Notes under the pieces: model-generated
Database searches by the model: none
What the model was told of the DNA's origin: nothing
What the model saw: only the letters and a program-made list of their open reading frames with translations
Part shown: positions 1 through 9,474 of the stretch, piece by piece
How the letters are laid out: each line of letters begins with the position of its first letter
Position numbering within the stretch: position 1 is the first letter of the stretch
Program-made: the position numbers and the translations under genes
Assembly (NCBI RefSeq): GCF_030403775.1
Contig: NZ_JAQMWQ010000012.1
Coordinates: forward strand, 62,001 to 126,000
Direction of reading: 5' to 3'
Source of the DNA: Paenibacillus sp. BSR1-1
GTDB taxonomy: Bacteria > Bacillota > Bacilli > Bacillales > Cytobacillaceae
Length of the DNA: 64,000 nt

Positions 1-1271
1 AGCATAATTCCGAGTAATCCCAGTGTCCCTGCCGCTGCCATCATAGGGAAGCGGAGCATTCTAATAGCAGTGGAGGCGTTGTAACGGGGGATGGCAAAAG
101 AAGTGACCCCTGTGATGGCTACTACCATGACCATTGGTGCCGAAACAAGCCCCGAAGAGACAGCCGCCTGACCAATGACCAAAGCCCCAACAATACTGAC
201 AGCGGAACCGACTTGTTTGGGCAAACGAATCCCAGCCTCCCTTATTGCCTCAAACGTAATCTCCATAATAACTGCCTCAATCAGTGCTGGAAACGGAATT
301 TGCTCTCTTGATTTCGCTATACTTAATAAAAGGGTCGTTGGAAGCATCTCCTGATGATAGGTAAGAATCGCCACATAAGTAGACGGAAGCACTAAGGCGA
401 TGAGCAATAAAATATAACGAAGCCAGCGGATGAGTGTTCCAATCATAAACCGTTGATAATAATCCTCAGAAGCCTGAAACAAAGAATACAGGGAGATTGG
501 TGCAATCAAAACAATTGGTGTGCCATCGACTAAAATAACTACGCGGCCTTCCAGCAAGCCTGATGCGGCAACATCCGGACGTTCTGTATTTAAAATTTGC
601 GGGAAAGGTGAATAAGGATAATCCTCGATGAACTCTTCGATATAGCCGCTCTCCAATACACCGTCGATATCAATGCGGTTCAGCCTGTTATGGACTTCAT
701 CAAGCAGATGTTGATCAACAATCCCTTCGATATACATATAAACAATTTGCGTTTGGCTATAGCGCCCTACGACTAATGATTTCATTTTTAAATTTGGGCA
801 CTTAATTTTTCTTCGTAAAAGCGATATGTTAACACTGATGGTTTCCGTAAAGCCCTCCCTTGGACCCCGAACGACGGATTCAGCCATCGGTTCTTCAATG
901 GCACGTTTTTCCCATTTCGCTAAACCTATTGTGATGCCAGGTAGTTGCTGATCAATTAACATAACCGGATTCCCTGAAGAAATTTCCTGAACGGTCTGTT
1001 TTGTATCAGTAACTGGTTTCACTTTTGAAACGGACAGCTTCTGTTCAAGTACCGCCTGAATGTCCGGGATTCCCTCTGTTTCTTGCTGCATAAGGGGTGA
1101 AAGTACATTTTTATCGATTTCTTCTATATTGGCCAAACCTTCCGTATAAATAAGAAGGGCTTTTGTTTCTTTCCCGATTAAAAAGCTGCGAAAAATAACA
1201 TCAGGACAATCGATGAAAGTTGATTTCAGGAATGCTTCATTTTCAACTAAATGGCGTGAAAGTAATTCCAT
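1..1271 (-). CDS. GerA-family spore germination protein, A subunit (3' end outside window)
   Basis: This is the N-terminal 423 codons of a GerAA/GerKA-type nutrient germinant receptor subunit, an inner spore membrane protein that works with B and C subunits. The visible part begins MELLSRHLVENEAFLKS. The hydrophilic N-terminal domain contains VVRGPREGFTE, typical of the family, followed by SGLLEGRVVILVDGTPIVLI and then membrane helices, including RYILLLIALVLPSTYVAIL. The ATG at 1271 has GAGG about 8 nt upstream. The C-terminal membrane part and any B/C partner genes lie to the left of the window. The specific germinant cannot be told from sequence. Confidence 0.93.
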   Translation of the reverse strand, partial: MELLSRHLVENEAFLKSTFIDCPDVIFRSFLIGKETKALLIYTEGLANIEEIDKNVLSPLMQQETEGIPDIQAVLEQKLSVSKVKPVTDTKQTVQEISSGNPVMLIDQQLPGITIGLAKWEKRAIEEPMAESVVRGPREGFTETISVNISLLRRKIKCPNLKMKSLVVGRYSQTQIVYMYIEGIVDQHLLDEVHNRLNRIDIDGVLESGYIEEFIEDYPYSPFPQILNTERPDVAASGLLEGRVVILVDGTPIVLIAPISLYSLFQASEDYYQRFMIGTLIRWLRYILLLIALVLPSTYVAILTYHQEMLPTTLLLSIAKSREQIPFPALIEAVIMEITFEAIREAGIRLPKQVGSAVSIVGALVIGQAAVSSGLVSAPMVMVVAITGVTSFAIPRYNASTAIRMLRFPMMAAAGTLGLLGIM

Positions 1272-1363
1272 CGTGAATTCCTCATTTTATTGGTTCAGAC
1301 TAATAGCCTATTTCCGAAAAATAATTCCATGTTTTAGTATGCTTTTAAATGGTTTTATTATCC

Positions 1364-1400
1364 AAGGCTATTTTCGCATAAATTGTTGTTTTTCCCTTAT
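1364..1400. repeat. Partial copy of a dispersed intergenic element
   Basis: The stretch AGGCTATTTTCGCATAAATT recurs at 50776-50795, where it forms one arm of a longer hairpin-like element. Both copies continue into a T-rich stretch. It lies in the 173-bp gap between gerA and the DUF2334 gene. No protein coding is seen. Confidence 0.6.
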
Positions 1401-1405
1401 CCCAA

Positions 1406-1432
1406 TAAAAAAAAGAACCCACTATGGGATTC
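1406..1432 (-). terminator. Rho-independent terminator of the DUF2334 gene
   Basis: On the minus strand AATCCCA-TAG-TGGGTT forms a short hairpin followed by eight T residues, 13 bp downstream of the stop codon at 1445. Confidence 0.7.
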
Positions 1433-1444
1433 AATCTAAACACC

Positions 1445-3088
1445 TCATTGGCGCTGCCTATTTCTGCGCGCCAAAATAGCATAAATTATAAAAATGATGA
1501 TCAGACCTGAGGACACAGTCCATGGAATGAGTTTTTTCAAAAAGTTATTCCTTTCGTACTCGCTAGAAATGAAGTCTTTATTTACTGTCATTTTTCCATT
1601 TTCTGAAGTAATCGTTATTCCTGGGACCGAAACCCTATTATCGAACATTTTCAAATCCAGCCACTCAGTGTTGGGGACCGATTCAAAGGCAGTGACTAAG
1701 CTTTTCAACTTTTGTAAGCCGAGATAAGGATGATAAAAGCCTGAAATGTAGGCATCAGAGAAATTTTCATTAATAAGGTACTTTTTTTCTATTTCATTTA
1801 TGGAATTCTTATCACCGTCAACTACATATCCAACTGTTTCGGGCAGAACTTTCATGCCATGGAGATAGCTTGGTTCTGTCTCAAACAAAGGGGCATAAAC
1901 TCCCTGCCATGACTGATCCGTTAATTGGATATGGCCCACATAGGTAGAAAAATGCTTGGACAATACTTGGTAGCCCGTTTCTGACATCGCATAGTGCGGT
2001 GCCTCAAATGCAAGTGGGTACAGTTTATGTGTGACTAGCTCTTGAATCCCTTTTTCAATGATAGTTTCGATATATTTACGTTCAAAGTCTTCACTATTTT
2101 TTATGTATTCTTCTTCAGAATGAAAATCCTGCCGTTTTTTGACTGCTTCGTCTTTTTCTTGAAAAATAGGCCGATCATTTTCAACGTCCCAAAATTCAAA
2201 GCCTTCGCCTGTTTCACTATCCTTGTACTTATGACGATACCCATGCAGAATGATACTGCCTCCATGGTTCTGCATAAATCTTAAGGTTTTTACGAGTTTA
2301 GGAGAATCGGATAAGTGAACTTCTGTCTTTGATTTTGCATCGGAATAGACAGGTATTAGTGAAATGATATATGGAATATTCTTCTCCTTTAAGTATTTTG
2401 CTATTTCCATTAGTCTATCAGGGTCCGTTTTTGGGTTAATATCCTCTAATCTAAGATACTTATTATGAAGATTGTTTTTAGGATGGTTAAAAAAAGGGAA
2501 CAGCACTTCCCCTAAAAAATTCCCAATGGGGTTAAACAAGGATTCACTTGCTAAATAATAGAACCGATCCTTCCTTATTAATAAGGGAATGTTTTTCCCC
2601 TCTTTATTCATCCCCTCCAGCAGAACCTGAGCTGTTGAATCTGCTTCCATTTTTAAGGCTAATCGCTCCTCAGGCAAGGGAATGGTTAACCCCTTTTCCT
2701 TAAGAGATACAGCCTTTATAAGGGTTTCACCTTTCGCGGTAACAAAGGATAAACCAAATTGTTCAATATTTTTTCCGATTATAAAAACAGGTCCATTAAA
2801 CCTTTTAATAGAGTCCCTTAAATCTACCTTCACCTGCTCTAAACCGAAGTAAAAAAGATGGGTATACTGTTCTAGATTTACTGACCCGATTTGACTATCC
2901 TTTATGATAGAAATATTGTTAGAAAAATGGCCAATCAAACTGTCTAAGATCCTAATTTGAGTTAAATTCTCGAACCCAGTCTGGGTATAGATGATTAACA
3001 CTTTGTTGTTAACAGGCTCCTTACCATGGGCAATCCCAGTTTGAGCCAGAATGATAATAAATATCGCAAGGCTTAAGAAGAACTTCAT
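1445..3088 (-). CDS. Secreted/anchored DUF2334 polysaccharide-deacetylase-like protein (YdaL-like)
   Basis: This 547-residue protein has an N-terminal signal sequence (MKFFLSLAIFIIILAQTGIA), a large extracellular region and a C-terminal membrane helix (residues about 520-540) ending in RRNRQRQ, so it is probably membrane anchored facing out. The DUF2334 core shows RLEDINPKTDPDRL followed by ISLIPVYSD and later LHGYRHKY, the metal-site-like motifs of the NodB-related deacetylase fold. In B. subtilis the homologue YdaL belongs to ydaJKLMN, a c-di-GMP-linked exopolysaccharide operon. Here it is divergent from ydaK/ydaM-like genes. The deacetylase activity is inferred from family, not shown. Confidence 0.8.
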   Translation of the reverse strand: MKFFLSLAIFIIILAQTGIAHGKEPVNNKVLIIYTQTGFENLTQIRILDSLIGHFSNNISIIKDSQIGSVNLEQYTHLFYFGLEQVKVDLRDSIKRFNGPVFIIGKNIEQFGLSFVTAKGETLIKAVSLKEKGLTIPLPEERLALKMEADSTAQVLLEGMNKEGKNIPLLIRKDRFYYLASESLFNPIGNFLGEVLFPFFNHPKNNLHNKYLRLEDINPKTDPDRLMEIAKYLKEKNIPYIISLIPVYSDAKSKTEVHLSDSPKLVKTLRFMQNHGGSIILHGYRHKYKDSETGEGFEFWDVENDRPIFQEKDEAVKKRQDFHSEEEYIKNSEDFERKYIETIIEKGIQELVTHKLYPLAFEAPHYAMSETGYQVLSKHFSTYVGHIQLTDQSWQGVYAPLFETEPSYLHGMKVLPETVGYVVDGDKNSINEIEKKYLINENFSDAYISGFYHPYLGLQKLKSLVTAFESVPNTEWLDLKMFDNRVSVPGITITSENGKMTVNKDFISSEYERNNFLKKLIPWTVSSGLIIIFIIYAILARRNRQRQ

Positions 3089-3271
3089 TGCTTCCCCCCT
3101 ATAAAACTAAATATCTACCATTAATTTTACAATTAAAATGTCAAATTACCTAGAAAATTAGTAATAAAATACGAATTTTCAATTTTATTGTAAAAATTTG
3201 TGGTAAACTTCAATTATAGATACTTAGTTCTGCTACATTCATCCTATTTTTAAAATAGAGGAGGCCTTAAT

Positions 3272-4063
3272 ATGAAATATTACTCAAACCCCATGCTTTT
3301 GCTGCTTGGACTTCTCCTTACTTTCATCTGGGCTCAATTTGTTTTAGATCAATATTTCATCATCACCATGCTGTTCACCATGGCACTTATTGGACTGCTA
3401 TCGATTATAGTCCGTCCCATCTTTAGTTTTTCAATCTTGGTCACCTTTATTTTAGCTCTCGGCTTCCTTAATGTTGGATTTTCTTGGAACAAGCATCTTG
3501 ATATTATCGCCCAAGGGATGAATATTCAACTGCAGGTGGTGATCACTATTGGAGTGATATTAGCTTGGATTTGCGGGTATTGTCTGCAAAGTAACAGCAA
3601 TGAAATCAAAACCCTAAAACGAGAGATTGAAAGACTTCAAAAAGTCGAAGAAAATACAGGCTTCCTCACTTTTAACGAGTTCCTTGCCCAGGCCCATCTT
3701 CTTTTTACAGGAATGAAACGAAGAAAAGAACAAGCATTTTTAGTAAAACTCCTTTTTAATAGTGAAGAAGTCGCATATAAAGCGAGAATCATCAATGAAA
3801 CATTATCCAAACTTATTTTACAATCAATCCGAGCAGAGTACGATATTGCCTGCCATTTAAATGGCACGGAAATTTTGATATTTTTAAATAATACGAATGA
3901 AAATGGTGTGGAAATTGTCGTAGAACGGATCACTCAGGCTATAAAAAAAGCAAAAGGACTCGATTCCGTTTTACATCATATTGAAAGAGTAGAAGTATCA
4001 GACAATTGGAATGCAATTCACTCCTTAATTCAAGCTTGGAGAAAAGGAGAGAAAATTGCATGA
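3272..4063 (+). CDS. Membrane protein with degenerate GGDEF domain (YdaK-like c-di-GMP effector candidate)
   Basis: Four hydrophobic segments fill residues 5-105, followed by a charged linker (about 108-127) and a GGDEF-fold domain starting at TGFLTFNEFLAQ. The position of the GGDEF signature reads NGTEI, so cyclase activity is not expected. The region where an RxxD inhibitory site would lie reads RAEYD, with the Arg shifted by one residue. B. subtilis YdaK is a degenerate-GGDEF c-di-GMP receptor that activates polysaccharide synthesis, and the neighbouring GT2 synthase gene overlaps this one by ATGA, matching ydaK-ydaM partnership. An AGGAGG precedes the ATG. Whether this homologue still binds c-di-GMP is uncertain. 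Confidence 0.78.
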   Translation: MKYYSNPMLLLLGLLLTFIWAQFVLDQYFIITMLFTMALIGLLSIIVRPIFSFSILVTFILALGFLNVGFSWNKHLDIIAQGMNIQLQVVITIGVILAWICGYCLQSNSNEIKTLKREIERLQKVEENTGFLTFNEFLAQAHLLFTGMKRRKEQAFLVKLLFNSEEVAYKARIINETLSKLILQSIRAEYDIACHLNGTEILIFLNNTNENGVEIVVERITQAIKKAKGLDSVLHHIERVEVSDNWNAIHSLIQAWRKGEKIA

Positions 4064-5286
4064 ATTTAGCGCTGACCACCATCTCAATCTTTTTCTGGCT
4101 TCTATTACTCTATTATTCCATTTTAACCGTTACCGGAATCATTTATCGCGGCCAAAAGCGGCCGCACACACCATTGGACCACTACCCAAGCGTTTCCATC
4201 CTCATCCCTGCCCATAATGAAGCAGTCGTTATCGCTGAAACGCTTTATGCCATGACAAAAATAAAATACCCAGGGCGTCTGGATATCTATTTGTTAAATG
4301 ATAATTCTCAGGATGAGACTGGAAACATTGCAAGTTTTTACGCTCAAACTTTCAATAACATACACCATATCGAAGTTCCTTCTGGAACACCGAAGGGAAA
4401 ATCCCGGGTGCTCAATTACGGGATCTCGATTAGTCAATCAGATTATGTTTGTGTTTATGACGCGGATAATCAACCCGAGCCGGAAGCACTCCAATTACTT
4501 GTCGAAGCAGCTGAAACCACTCCACAGGCAATCGGGGCTGTCGGCTATGTGAAGACAATCAACGAAAGAACCAATTTACTAACCCGGATGATTGCCTTAG
4601 AGTTTTCATCATTTCAATTAATCATGCAGGCTGGAAGATGGAAGCTTTTTAAATTGGGGTCCCTAACTGGAACGAACGTGCTTATAAGCAGGAAAGCTTT
4701 GTTGGAGGCAGGCGGCTTTGATCCGTATGCTTTGGCAGAGGATGCAGATTTGACGTTAACGCTCACACAAAATGGCGGCTTGCTGCCGATTGTCCCGGAA
4801 GCAAGAACGTGGGAGCAGGAGCCGGAAAACTTAAGAGTGTGGATCAAACAGCGTACTCGCTGGATGCAGGGCAATTTATATCTGATTGAAAAAACCTTGA
4901 AGGAACCTAAGTTTTTCAAAGGCAAAAATTTTATCCATTCCTCACAATTGCTAGTCATCTACATTGGTTTCGTTTCTTTTCTATTAGTGTCTGATACCTG
5001 GTTTGTGCTGGGCCTTTTCGGCAAATTGAAGAGTGATGCAGCTGTGCCGCTGATGACAATCTGGTTTGAGTCCTGGCTGATTTACTTTATTCAGCTCACT
5101 GCTTCACAAGTAATCGATAAACGTATGAAATTGAGTGATTTGGTTGTTTCTTTCTTGATGTATTTTACCTACGCCCAGCTTTGGGTCTTCCTGTTGGCAC
5201 GCGGCGTTTATTTCCAAATCAAACTGAAGCGCTCAAAGAAAGAACCAATGTGGGATAAAACGGTACGCTTTAAGAAATCAGCTTAA
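4060..5286 (+). CDS. Membrane glycosyltransferase family 2 polysaccharide synthase (YdaM-like)
   Basis: This 408-residue processive GT2 enzyme has an N-terminal membrane helix, a cytoplasmic catalytic domain and several C-terminal helices. Visible motifs in order are SILIPAHNEAVVIAETL (nucleotide-sugar fold), DADNQPEPEAL (first Asp pair), AEDADLTLTL (ED motif) and QRTRWMQGN (the QxxRW motif of processive synthases). The start at 4060 is chosen because AAGGAG lies just upstream and the ATG overlaps the stop of the degenerate-GGDEF gene, implying translational coupling. A longer in-frame start at 4006 has no good ribosome site. A strong terminator follows at 5298. The polymer made is unknown. 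Confidence 0.87.
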   Translation: MNLALTTISIFFWLLLLYYSILTVTGIIYRGQKRPHTPLDHYPSVSILIPAHNEAVVIAETLYAMTKIKYPGRLDIYLLNDNSQDETGNIASFYAQTFNNIHHIEVPSGTPKGKSRVLNYGISISQSDYVCVYDADNQPEPEALQLLVEAAETTPQAIGAVGYVKTINERTNLLTRMIALEFSSFQLIMQAGRWKLFKLGSLTGTNVLISRKALLEAGGFDPYALAEDADLTLTLTQNGGLLPIVPEARTWEQEPENLRVWIKQRTRWMQGNLYLIEKTLKEPKFFKGKNFIHSSQLLVIYIGFVSFLLVSDTWFVLGLFGKLKSDAAVPLMTIWFESWLIYFIQLTASQVIDKRMKLSDLVVSFLMYFTYAQLWVFLLARGVYFQIKLKRSKKEPMWDKTVRFKKSA

Positions 5287-5297
5287 GTAGTGGAGAG

Positions 5298-5324
5298 GGT
5301 GACCTGGATAGGTCACCTTTTTTT
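5298..5324 (+). terminator. Rho-independent terminator of the ydaK-ydaM-like operon
   Basis: GGTGACC-TGGATA-GGTCACC forms a perfect 7-bp stem followed by seven T residues, 11 bp after the stop codon. Confidence 0.92.
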
Positions 5325-5340
5325 ATGGGGGGTGGCATTT

Positions 5341-5423
5341 TTATCGCTAATATTTCATATTTACTCGCGGAAACACTACTATTACTGGCCGAAATACCTC
5401 GTTTACTCGCGGATAAAAGAGAC
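5341..5423. repeat. 21-bp tandem array (TTACTCGCGG type, 4 degenerate copies)
   Basis: TTATCGCTA, TTACTCGCG, TTACTGGCC and TTACTCGCG begin at 5341, 5361, 5382 and 5403, a 20-21 bp period. The array sits between two convergent genes. It resembles in layout, but not exactly in sequence, the TTATCAGCG arrays at 11954 and 41941. Confidence 0.65.
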
Positions 5424-5456
5424 CAAATCGCAGCGCGAACTGGTCTTCTTTTTTAC
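5414..5456. terminator. Terminator at the end of the amino-acid ABC operon
   Basis: AGACCA (5420-5425) pairs with TGGTCT (5441-5446) and is flanked by T-rich tracts on both strands. It lies next to the 3' end of the ABC ATPase gene. Confidence 0.6.
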
Positions 5457-6175
5457 AAAACCTTACTCAAAAAGGATATCGTCCGTTCTTCTTTTGGATT
5501 CTCGAATAATTCACTTGGAACATTTTCTTCTACAATGAAGCCGCCATCCATAAAAATGACACGGTCGCCAACTTCTCTAGCAAAACCCATTTCATGGGTC
5601 ACAACGACCATTGTCATTCCTTCCTTGGCGAGCTGCTTCATCACCTCTAATACCTCGCCAACCATTTCCGGGTCCAGGGCAGAAGTGGGTTCATCGAAAA
5701 GCATAATTTTCGGCTCCATTGCCAAGGCCCTGGCAATGGCGACACGCTGCTTTTGGCCCCCGGAAAGCGAATCCGGATATGCATCCGCCTTGTCTTCGAG
5801 CCCAACCTTTCTTAAAAGGGCCAACCCTTTCTCCCTTGCTTGTTCCGCAGCAACCTTTCTCACCTTCATCGGCGAGAGCATAATATTTTCAATAACCGTT
5901 TTATGTGGAAACAGATTAAACTGCTGAAAGACCATGCCCACTTCCGTCCGCACTTTATTGATATCTGTTTTTTTGTCCGCAAGATCAATACCTTCTATAT
6001 AAACATGTCCGTCTGAAATCGTCTCTAATAAATTGATACACCGTAAAAAGGTGGACTTCCCTGAGCCGGAAGGACCTATCACCACGACAACCTCCTGCGG
6101 CTGAACCGAAACATTAATGTTCTTTAATACTTCATGATGCCCAAATGATTTCTTTAAATTTCTCACTTTGATCAT
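5453..6175 (-). CDS. Polar amino-acid ABC transporter ATP-binding protein
   Basis: A 240-residue ABC ATPase of the GlnQ/HisP type that energises uptake at the cytoplasmic face. It shows Walker [13 protein letters not shown], the signature [15 protein letters not shown], Walker [15 protein letters not shown] and the switch His in [10 protein letters not shown]. Its start overlaps the end of the permease gene by 4 bp, so the two are translationally coupled. It is the last gene of a three-gene operon (binding protein, permease, ATPase). The operon lies next to the hut genes on the same strand, so histidine is a reasonable substrate guess. Sequence alone does not separate histidine from glutamine or cystine. 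Confidence 0.92.
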   Translation of the reverse strand: MIKVRNLKKSFGHHEVLKNINVSVQPQEVVVVIGPSGSGKSTFLRCINLLETISDGHVYIEGIDLADKKTDINKVRTEVGMVFQQFNLFPHKTVIENIMLSPMKVRKVAAEQAREKGLALLRKVGLEDKADAYPDSLSGGQKQRVAIARALAMEPKIMLFDEPTSALDPEMVGEVLEVMKQLAKEGMTMVVVTHEMGFAREVGDRVIFMDGGFIVEENVPSELFENPKEERTISFLSKVL

Positions 6176-6828
6176 CCGGTCGCGAGCCTCCTCTCTAGTT
6201 TAGTTAGAAGAAAGCTTAAGCTAAGTGTTAACAGGAGGTAGATTACTGCTGCGGTAAGATACGGCTCCCAGACCCGAAAATACTGCCCCTGCATGGCTCG
6301 TCCCCAATACATGAGCTCTGGCGCTGCAATTAATGCGGCCAGTGACGAATCCTTGATTAACACAATAAACTCATTTCCTAACGGTGGGATCATCCGTTTA
6401 AAAGCCTGCGGCAAAATCACATAGCGCATCGCTTGGAGATGATTCATCCCCAACGATCGTGCCGCCTCCATCTGTCCCCGATCAATCGATTGGATCCCCG
6501 CGCGGAAAATCTCCGCAATATATGCAGCAGAACAAAACGAAAGAGCTAAAATAGCTGCCACAATGGCATTCGTTTTTCCAAGGAACAACGGCACAACGGC
6601 AAAATGAATCAACAATATTTGAACCAAAAAAGGTGTTCCGCGGAAAAAGACGATATACCAGGCAAACGGCTGCGCAAGAAAATTATTTTTCATCATTTTG
6701 CCGAGTCCAATTAAGAGCCCCAAAATCGTTCCGAACAAAATACTGGCAATGGAAAGACCGATAGTGAGCATCGTCCCTTTTAGAAAAAAAGAACTATATT
6801 CAGATATTAAATCAAAACGAAAATCCAT
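6172..6828 (-). CDS. Polar amino-acid ABC transporter permease
   Basis: A 218-residue HisM/GlnP-type permease with about five membrane helices. The conserved ATPase-contact loop reads [20 protein letters not shown], the usual EAA motif of this family. It lies between the substrate-binding lipoprotein and the ATPase in the same orientation. The single permease gene suggests a homodimeric channel. Confidence 0.92.
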   Translation of the reverse strand: MDFRFDLISEYSSFFLKGTMLTIGLSIASILFGTILGLLIGLGKMMKNNFLAQPFAWYIVFFRGTPFLVQILLIHFAVVPLFLGKTNAIVAAILALSFCSAAYIAEIFRAGIQSIDRGQMEAARSLGMNHLQAMRYVILPQAFKRMIPPLGNEFIVLIKDSSLAALIAAPELMYWGRAMQGQYFRVWEPYLTAAVIYLLLTLSLSFLLTKLERRLATG

Positions 6829-6910
6829 AGGTTAATCCTCCTTTATTAAAATTTTTCTCACCCAAAAATTGCGTAACTGCCTTTTGTAGAAGAGTTACGC
6901 AATTCCACCA

Positions 6911-7717
6911 TTATTCGCTTAACAAGCTCACATCCGGAGCAGCCTTAAACCACTGTTGGTAAATCTTTGCATATTCACCGTTTTCCAGCACTGTTTTGAT
7001 GGCTTTGTCAAAGTCGGCTTTTAGCTTGCTGCCCTTTGGAAACATCAGTCCATAAAATTCTTTTTCAAAGGCTGCATCATCTTTAATCAAGACTACTTTT
7101 TCGTTTGGATTATTTTTTACGTATTCTTCGACGACTGTGTTATCAGCAACCACGGCATCTACACCGCCGCCTTTCAATTCCATTATCGCTAAGTTGGTGC
7201 TCTCAAATTTTTTCAGGTCGGGACTGTTTTTTCCAAGAATGGTTTCAACAGCCTCTTGCCCTGTCGTTCCATTTTGCACAGCTACTTTTTTCCCTTTCAA
7301 ATCTGCTGCACCTTTAATCGTGCTTCCATCCGGCACGAGGATTTCATTGGTTGATAAAAAGTAAGGGGTTGAAAAATCATACGTCTGCTTCCGTTCATCG
7401 TTAATTGTGATTGCTGAAATACCAAAATCAGCTGTTTTCCCTTTTATTTCAACAAATAAAGGATCCCATCCGGTATTCACGACATTAATTTGATAACCGG
7501 CTTCTTTTGCCACAACTTTGATAAAATCAAGATCAAACCCTTTGATATTTCCCTTATCCATGTATTCAAACGGAGCATATTCCGCGTTGGTCACAACCTT
7601 CAGTGTTTTCTTGTCCTGACTGCCTTCTCCACCTCCGCTGGTGGTCTTGCTGGTACCGCATGCTGATACAATCAACACTAAGGCGAACACGATAAATAAA
7701 ATTTTATACGACTTCAT
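6911..7717 (-). CDS. Amino-acid ABC transporter substrate-binding lipoprotein
   Basis: A 268-residue class-3 periplasmic-type binding protein. The lipobox is IVSACGTS, with Cys20 as the lipidation site, followed by a Ser/Gly-rich linker. The mature domain starts KTLKVVTNAEYAPFEYMD, a classic SBP_bac_3 opening, and includes KTADFGISAITINDERK, the region that usually contacts the ligand carboxylate. It is the first gene of the ABC operon. Only 89 bp separate it from hutH, so read-through from the hut operon is possible. The substrate is inferred as histidine or a similar amino acid from context only. Confidence 0.9.
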   Translation of the reverse strand: MKSYKILFIVFALVLIVSACGTSKTTSGGGEGSQDKKTLKVVTNAEYAPFEYMDKGNIKGFDLDFIKVVAKEAGYQINVVNTGWDPLFVEIKGKTADFGISAITINDERKQTYDFSTPYFLSTNEILVPDGSTIKGAADLKGKKVAVQNGTTGQEAVETILGKNSPDLKKFESTNLAIMELKGGGVDAVVADNTVVEEYVKNNPNEKVVLIKDDAAFEKEFYGLMFPKGSKLKADFDKAIKTVLENGEYAKIYQQWFKAAPDVSLLSE

Positions 7718-7806
7718 AATGATCCCCCTTTATATTTAGAAGTCTTAAAATTCAGACTTTTATGCAGAGATTAAGCCTTGAACAGCTCAATCTCTTTCTT
7801 TAAAAC

Positions 7807-9327
7807 TTAAATCAAAGATGGATCCCTTAAAATAAATTGCGCCAGTTCTTCGATTTGATCTGATATCGCCCGGTCCGATTCAAGCGGCGGACAGATTTCC
7901 CGAATTTTCTCTAAATACGCTCTTGTTGCCGGTGCCAATTCCTTTTCTGCTTTTTCCAAATAAATCGCCTGGGAGGCGCAGATCATTTCAATCGCAATAA
8001 CCCTTGCAGAATTATGAATGATCTCGCGGGCTTGTCTTGAGGCAATCGTCCCCATGCTGACGTGGTCCTCCTGATTGGCCGAAGTCGGAATCGAGTCCAC
8101 ACTTGCCGGGTGAGCGAGAACTTTATTTTCCGAAACAAGCGATGCTGCAGCATATTGCGCCACCATCAGTCCGCACTCCAATCCAGGGTCTACTGCCAGG
8201 AATGGCGATAGACCGCTCAATTGCGGATTGACGAGCCTTTCTGTTCTGCGCTCGGAAATATTCGCCCATTCTGCTGCCGCCACCTTTAAAAAGTCCATCG
8301 ATAAGGCGATGGGCTGTCCATGGAAGTGCCCTCCTGAGAGAATTTCACCGCTTTCTAAAACAATGGGGTTATCGGTAGTTGAGTTCATCTCCACACTCAA
8401 GCGCTGATCGACATACTGAATCGCCTGCCATGAGGCACCATGAACCTGGGGAATACAGCGAATCGAGTAAGCATCCTGTATGCGAATTTCTCCCTGGCGG
8501 GTAATACGTTTACTGCCCTCCAGCCAATTCCTCATCCGTGAAGCCACCAATTCCAGCTCCGGATGCGGCCGGACCGCTAAAAGCTCGCTGTCAAAAGCAG
8601 AAACCACTCCGTTCAGTGCCTCCATCGTTAAACAGGCGGCCATATCAGCGGCAACACCGACACGTTCTGCTTCATTTAAAGCAAGTGTGCCTACTGCAGA
8701 CATCGCCTGAGTTCCATTAATAAGGGCAAGACCTTCCTTTGCTTGAAGGGATACCGGTTTAAGCCCCGCACGTTTTAGAGCTTCTGCACCCAGCAGGATT
8801 TCGCCTTTGAATTCGGCTTTCCCCTCGCCGACTAATACAATCGCAATATGAGAAAGCGGAGCTAGATCGCCGCTTGCACCGACCGAACCCTTACAAGGAA
8901 CAACCGGATGAACCCCATTGTTGATCATGTCGATGAGTAGCTGCAGCGTTTCTTCCCTGATTCCAGAGAAGCCTTTCGCAAGGGAGTTGGCTCTCAGTGT
9001 CATCATCGCTCTGACAACGGGGATGGGAAGCGGTTCGCCGACACCGACTGCATCGGCACGCAATAAATTCAACTGCAATTTCGCATTATCTTCCCGGTCA
9101 ATTTCGATATCGCTGAGTTTTCCGAACCCGGTATTCACACCGTATACGACTTTTCCATCATTGATTTGTTTTTCCACGCGCTTGCGGCTTTCCCGCACCC
9201 GCAGCCAGTTATGCTCCGGTATGTCTACTTTCGCCTCGCCCTTTGCGACGCTTTCCACTTTATAACGGTCCAGGGTCAAGCCGTCTAATTCTACTAATTT
9301 CAACTCTACCAATTCTTTGCTGCCCAT
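7807..9327 (-). CDS. hutH: Histidine ammonia-lyase
   Basis: The 506-residue enzyme converts L-histidine to trans-urocanate and ammonia. The Ala-Ser-Gly triad that self-cyclises to the MIO electrophile is present in GSVGASGDLAPLSH, and other family landmarks such as YGVNTGFGKL and EINSTTDNP-like EMNSTTDNP are intact. GGAGTGAG precedes the ATG. It is the last hut gene in transcription order (hutU, hutI, M20 peptidase, hutH), unlike B. subtilis where hutH follows hutP at the front. A 147-bp gap with a hairpin separates it from the peptidase gene. Confidence 0.97.
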   Translation of the reverse strand: MGSKELVELKLVELDGLTLDRYKVESVAKGEAKVDIPEHNWLRVRESRKRVEKQINDGKVVYGVNTGFGKLSDIEIDREDNAKLQLNLLRADAVGVGEPLPIPVVRAMMTLRANSLAKGFSGIREETLQLLIDMINNGVHPVVPCKGSVGASGDLAPLSHIAIVLVGEGKAEFKGEILLGAEALKRAGLKPVSLQAKEGLALINGTQAMSAVGTLALNEAERVGVAADMAACLTMEALNGVVSAFDSELLAVRPHPELELVASRMRNWLEGSKRITRQGEIRIQDAYSIRCIPQVHGASWQAIQYVDQRLSVEMNSTTDNPIVLESGEILSGGHFHGQPIALSMDFLKVAAAEWANISERRTERLVNPQLSGLSPFLAVDPGLECGLMVAQYAAASLVSENKVLAHPASVDSIPTSANQEDHVSMGTIASRQAREIIHNSARVIAIEMICASQAIYLEKAEKELAPATRAYLEKIREICPPLESDRAISDQIEELAQFILRDPSLI

Positions 9328-9404
9328 AATTTCTCACTCCTATGAAGGTTTTCGACTTTATAAAACATTATAAAGCTCTTAATTAACTCTATTAAACTTA
9401 GTAG

Positions 9405-9435
9405 TTGATTTGTGCTTCAGACACCTCAATCAACC
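9405..9435 (-). other. Hairpin in the M20-hutH intergenic region
   Basis: GTTGATT and AATCAAC arms enclose a loop containing GTGTCTGAAGCAC on the minus strand. There is no T tract, so mRNA processing or partial attenuation is more likely than termination. Confidence 0.45.
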
Positions 9436-9474
9436 ATGATAGAATTACAACAGCCTAATAAAAATACATTCCAA

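Noticed and set aside
5290..5927. Plus-strand ORFs following the ydaM-like gene
   Set aside because: They start within the terminator and run antisense through the ABC ATPase gene.
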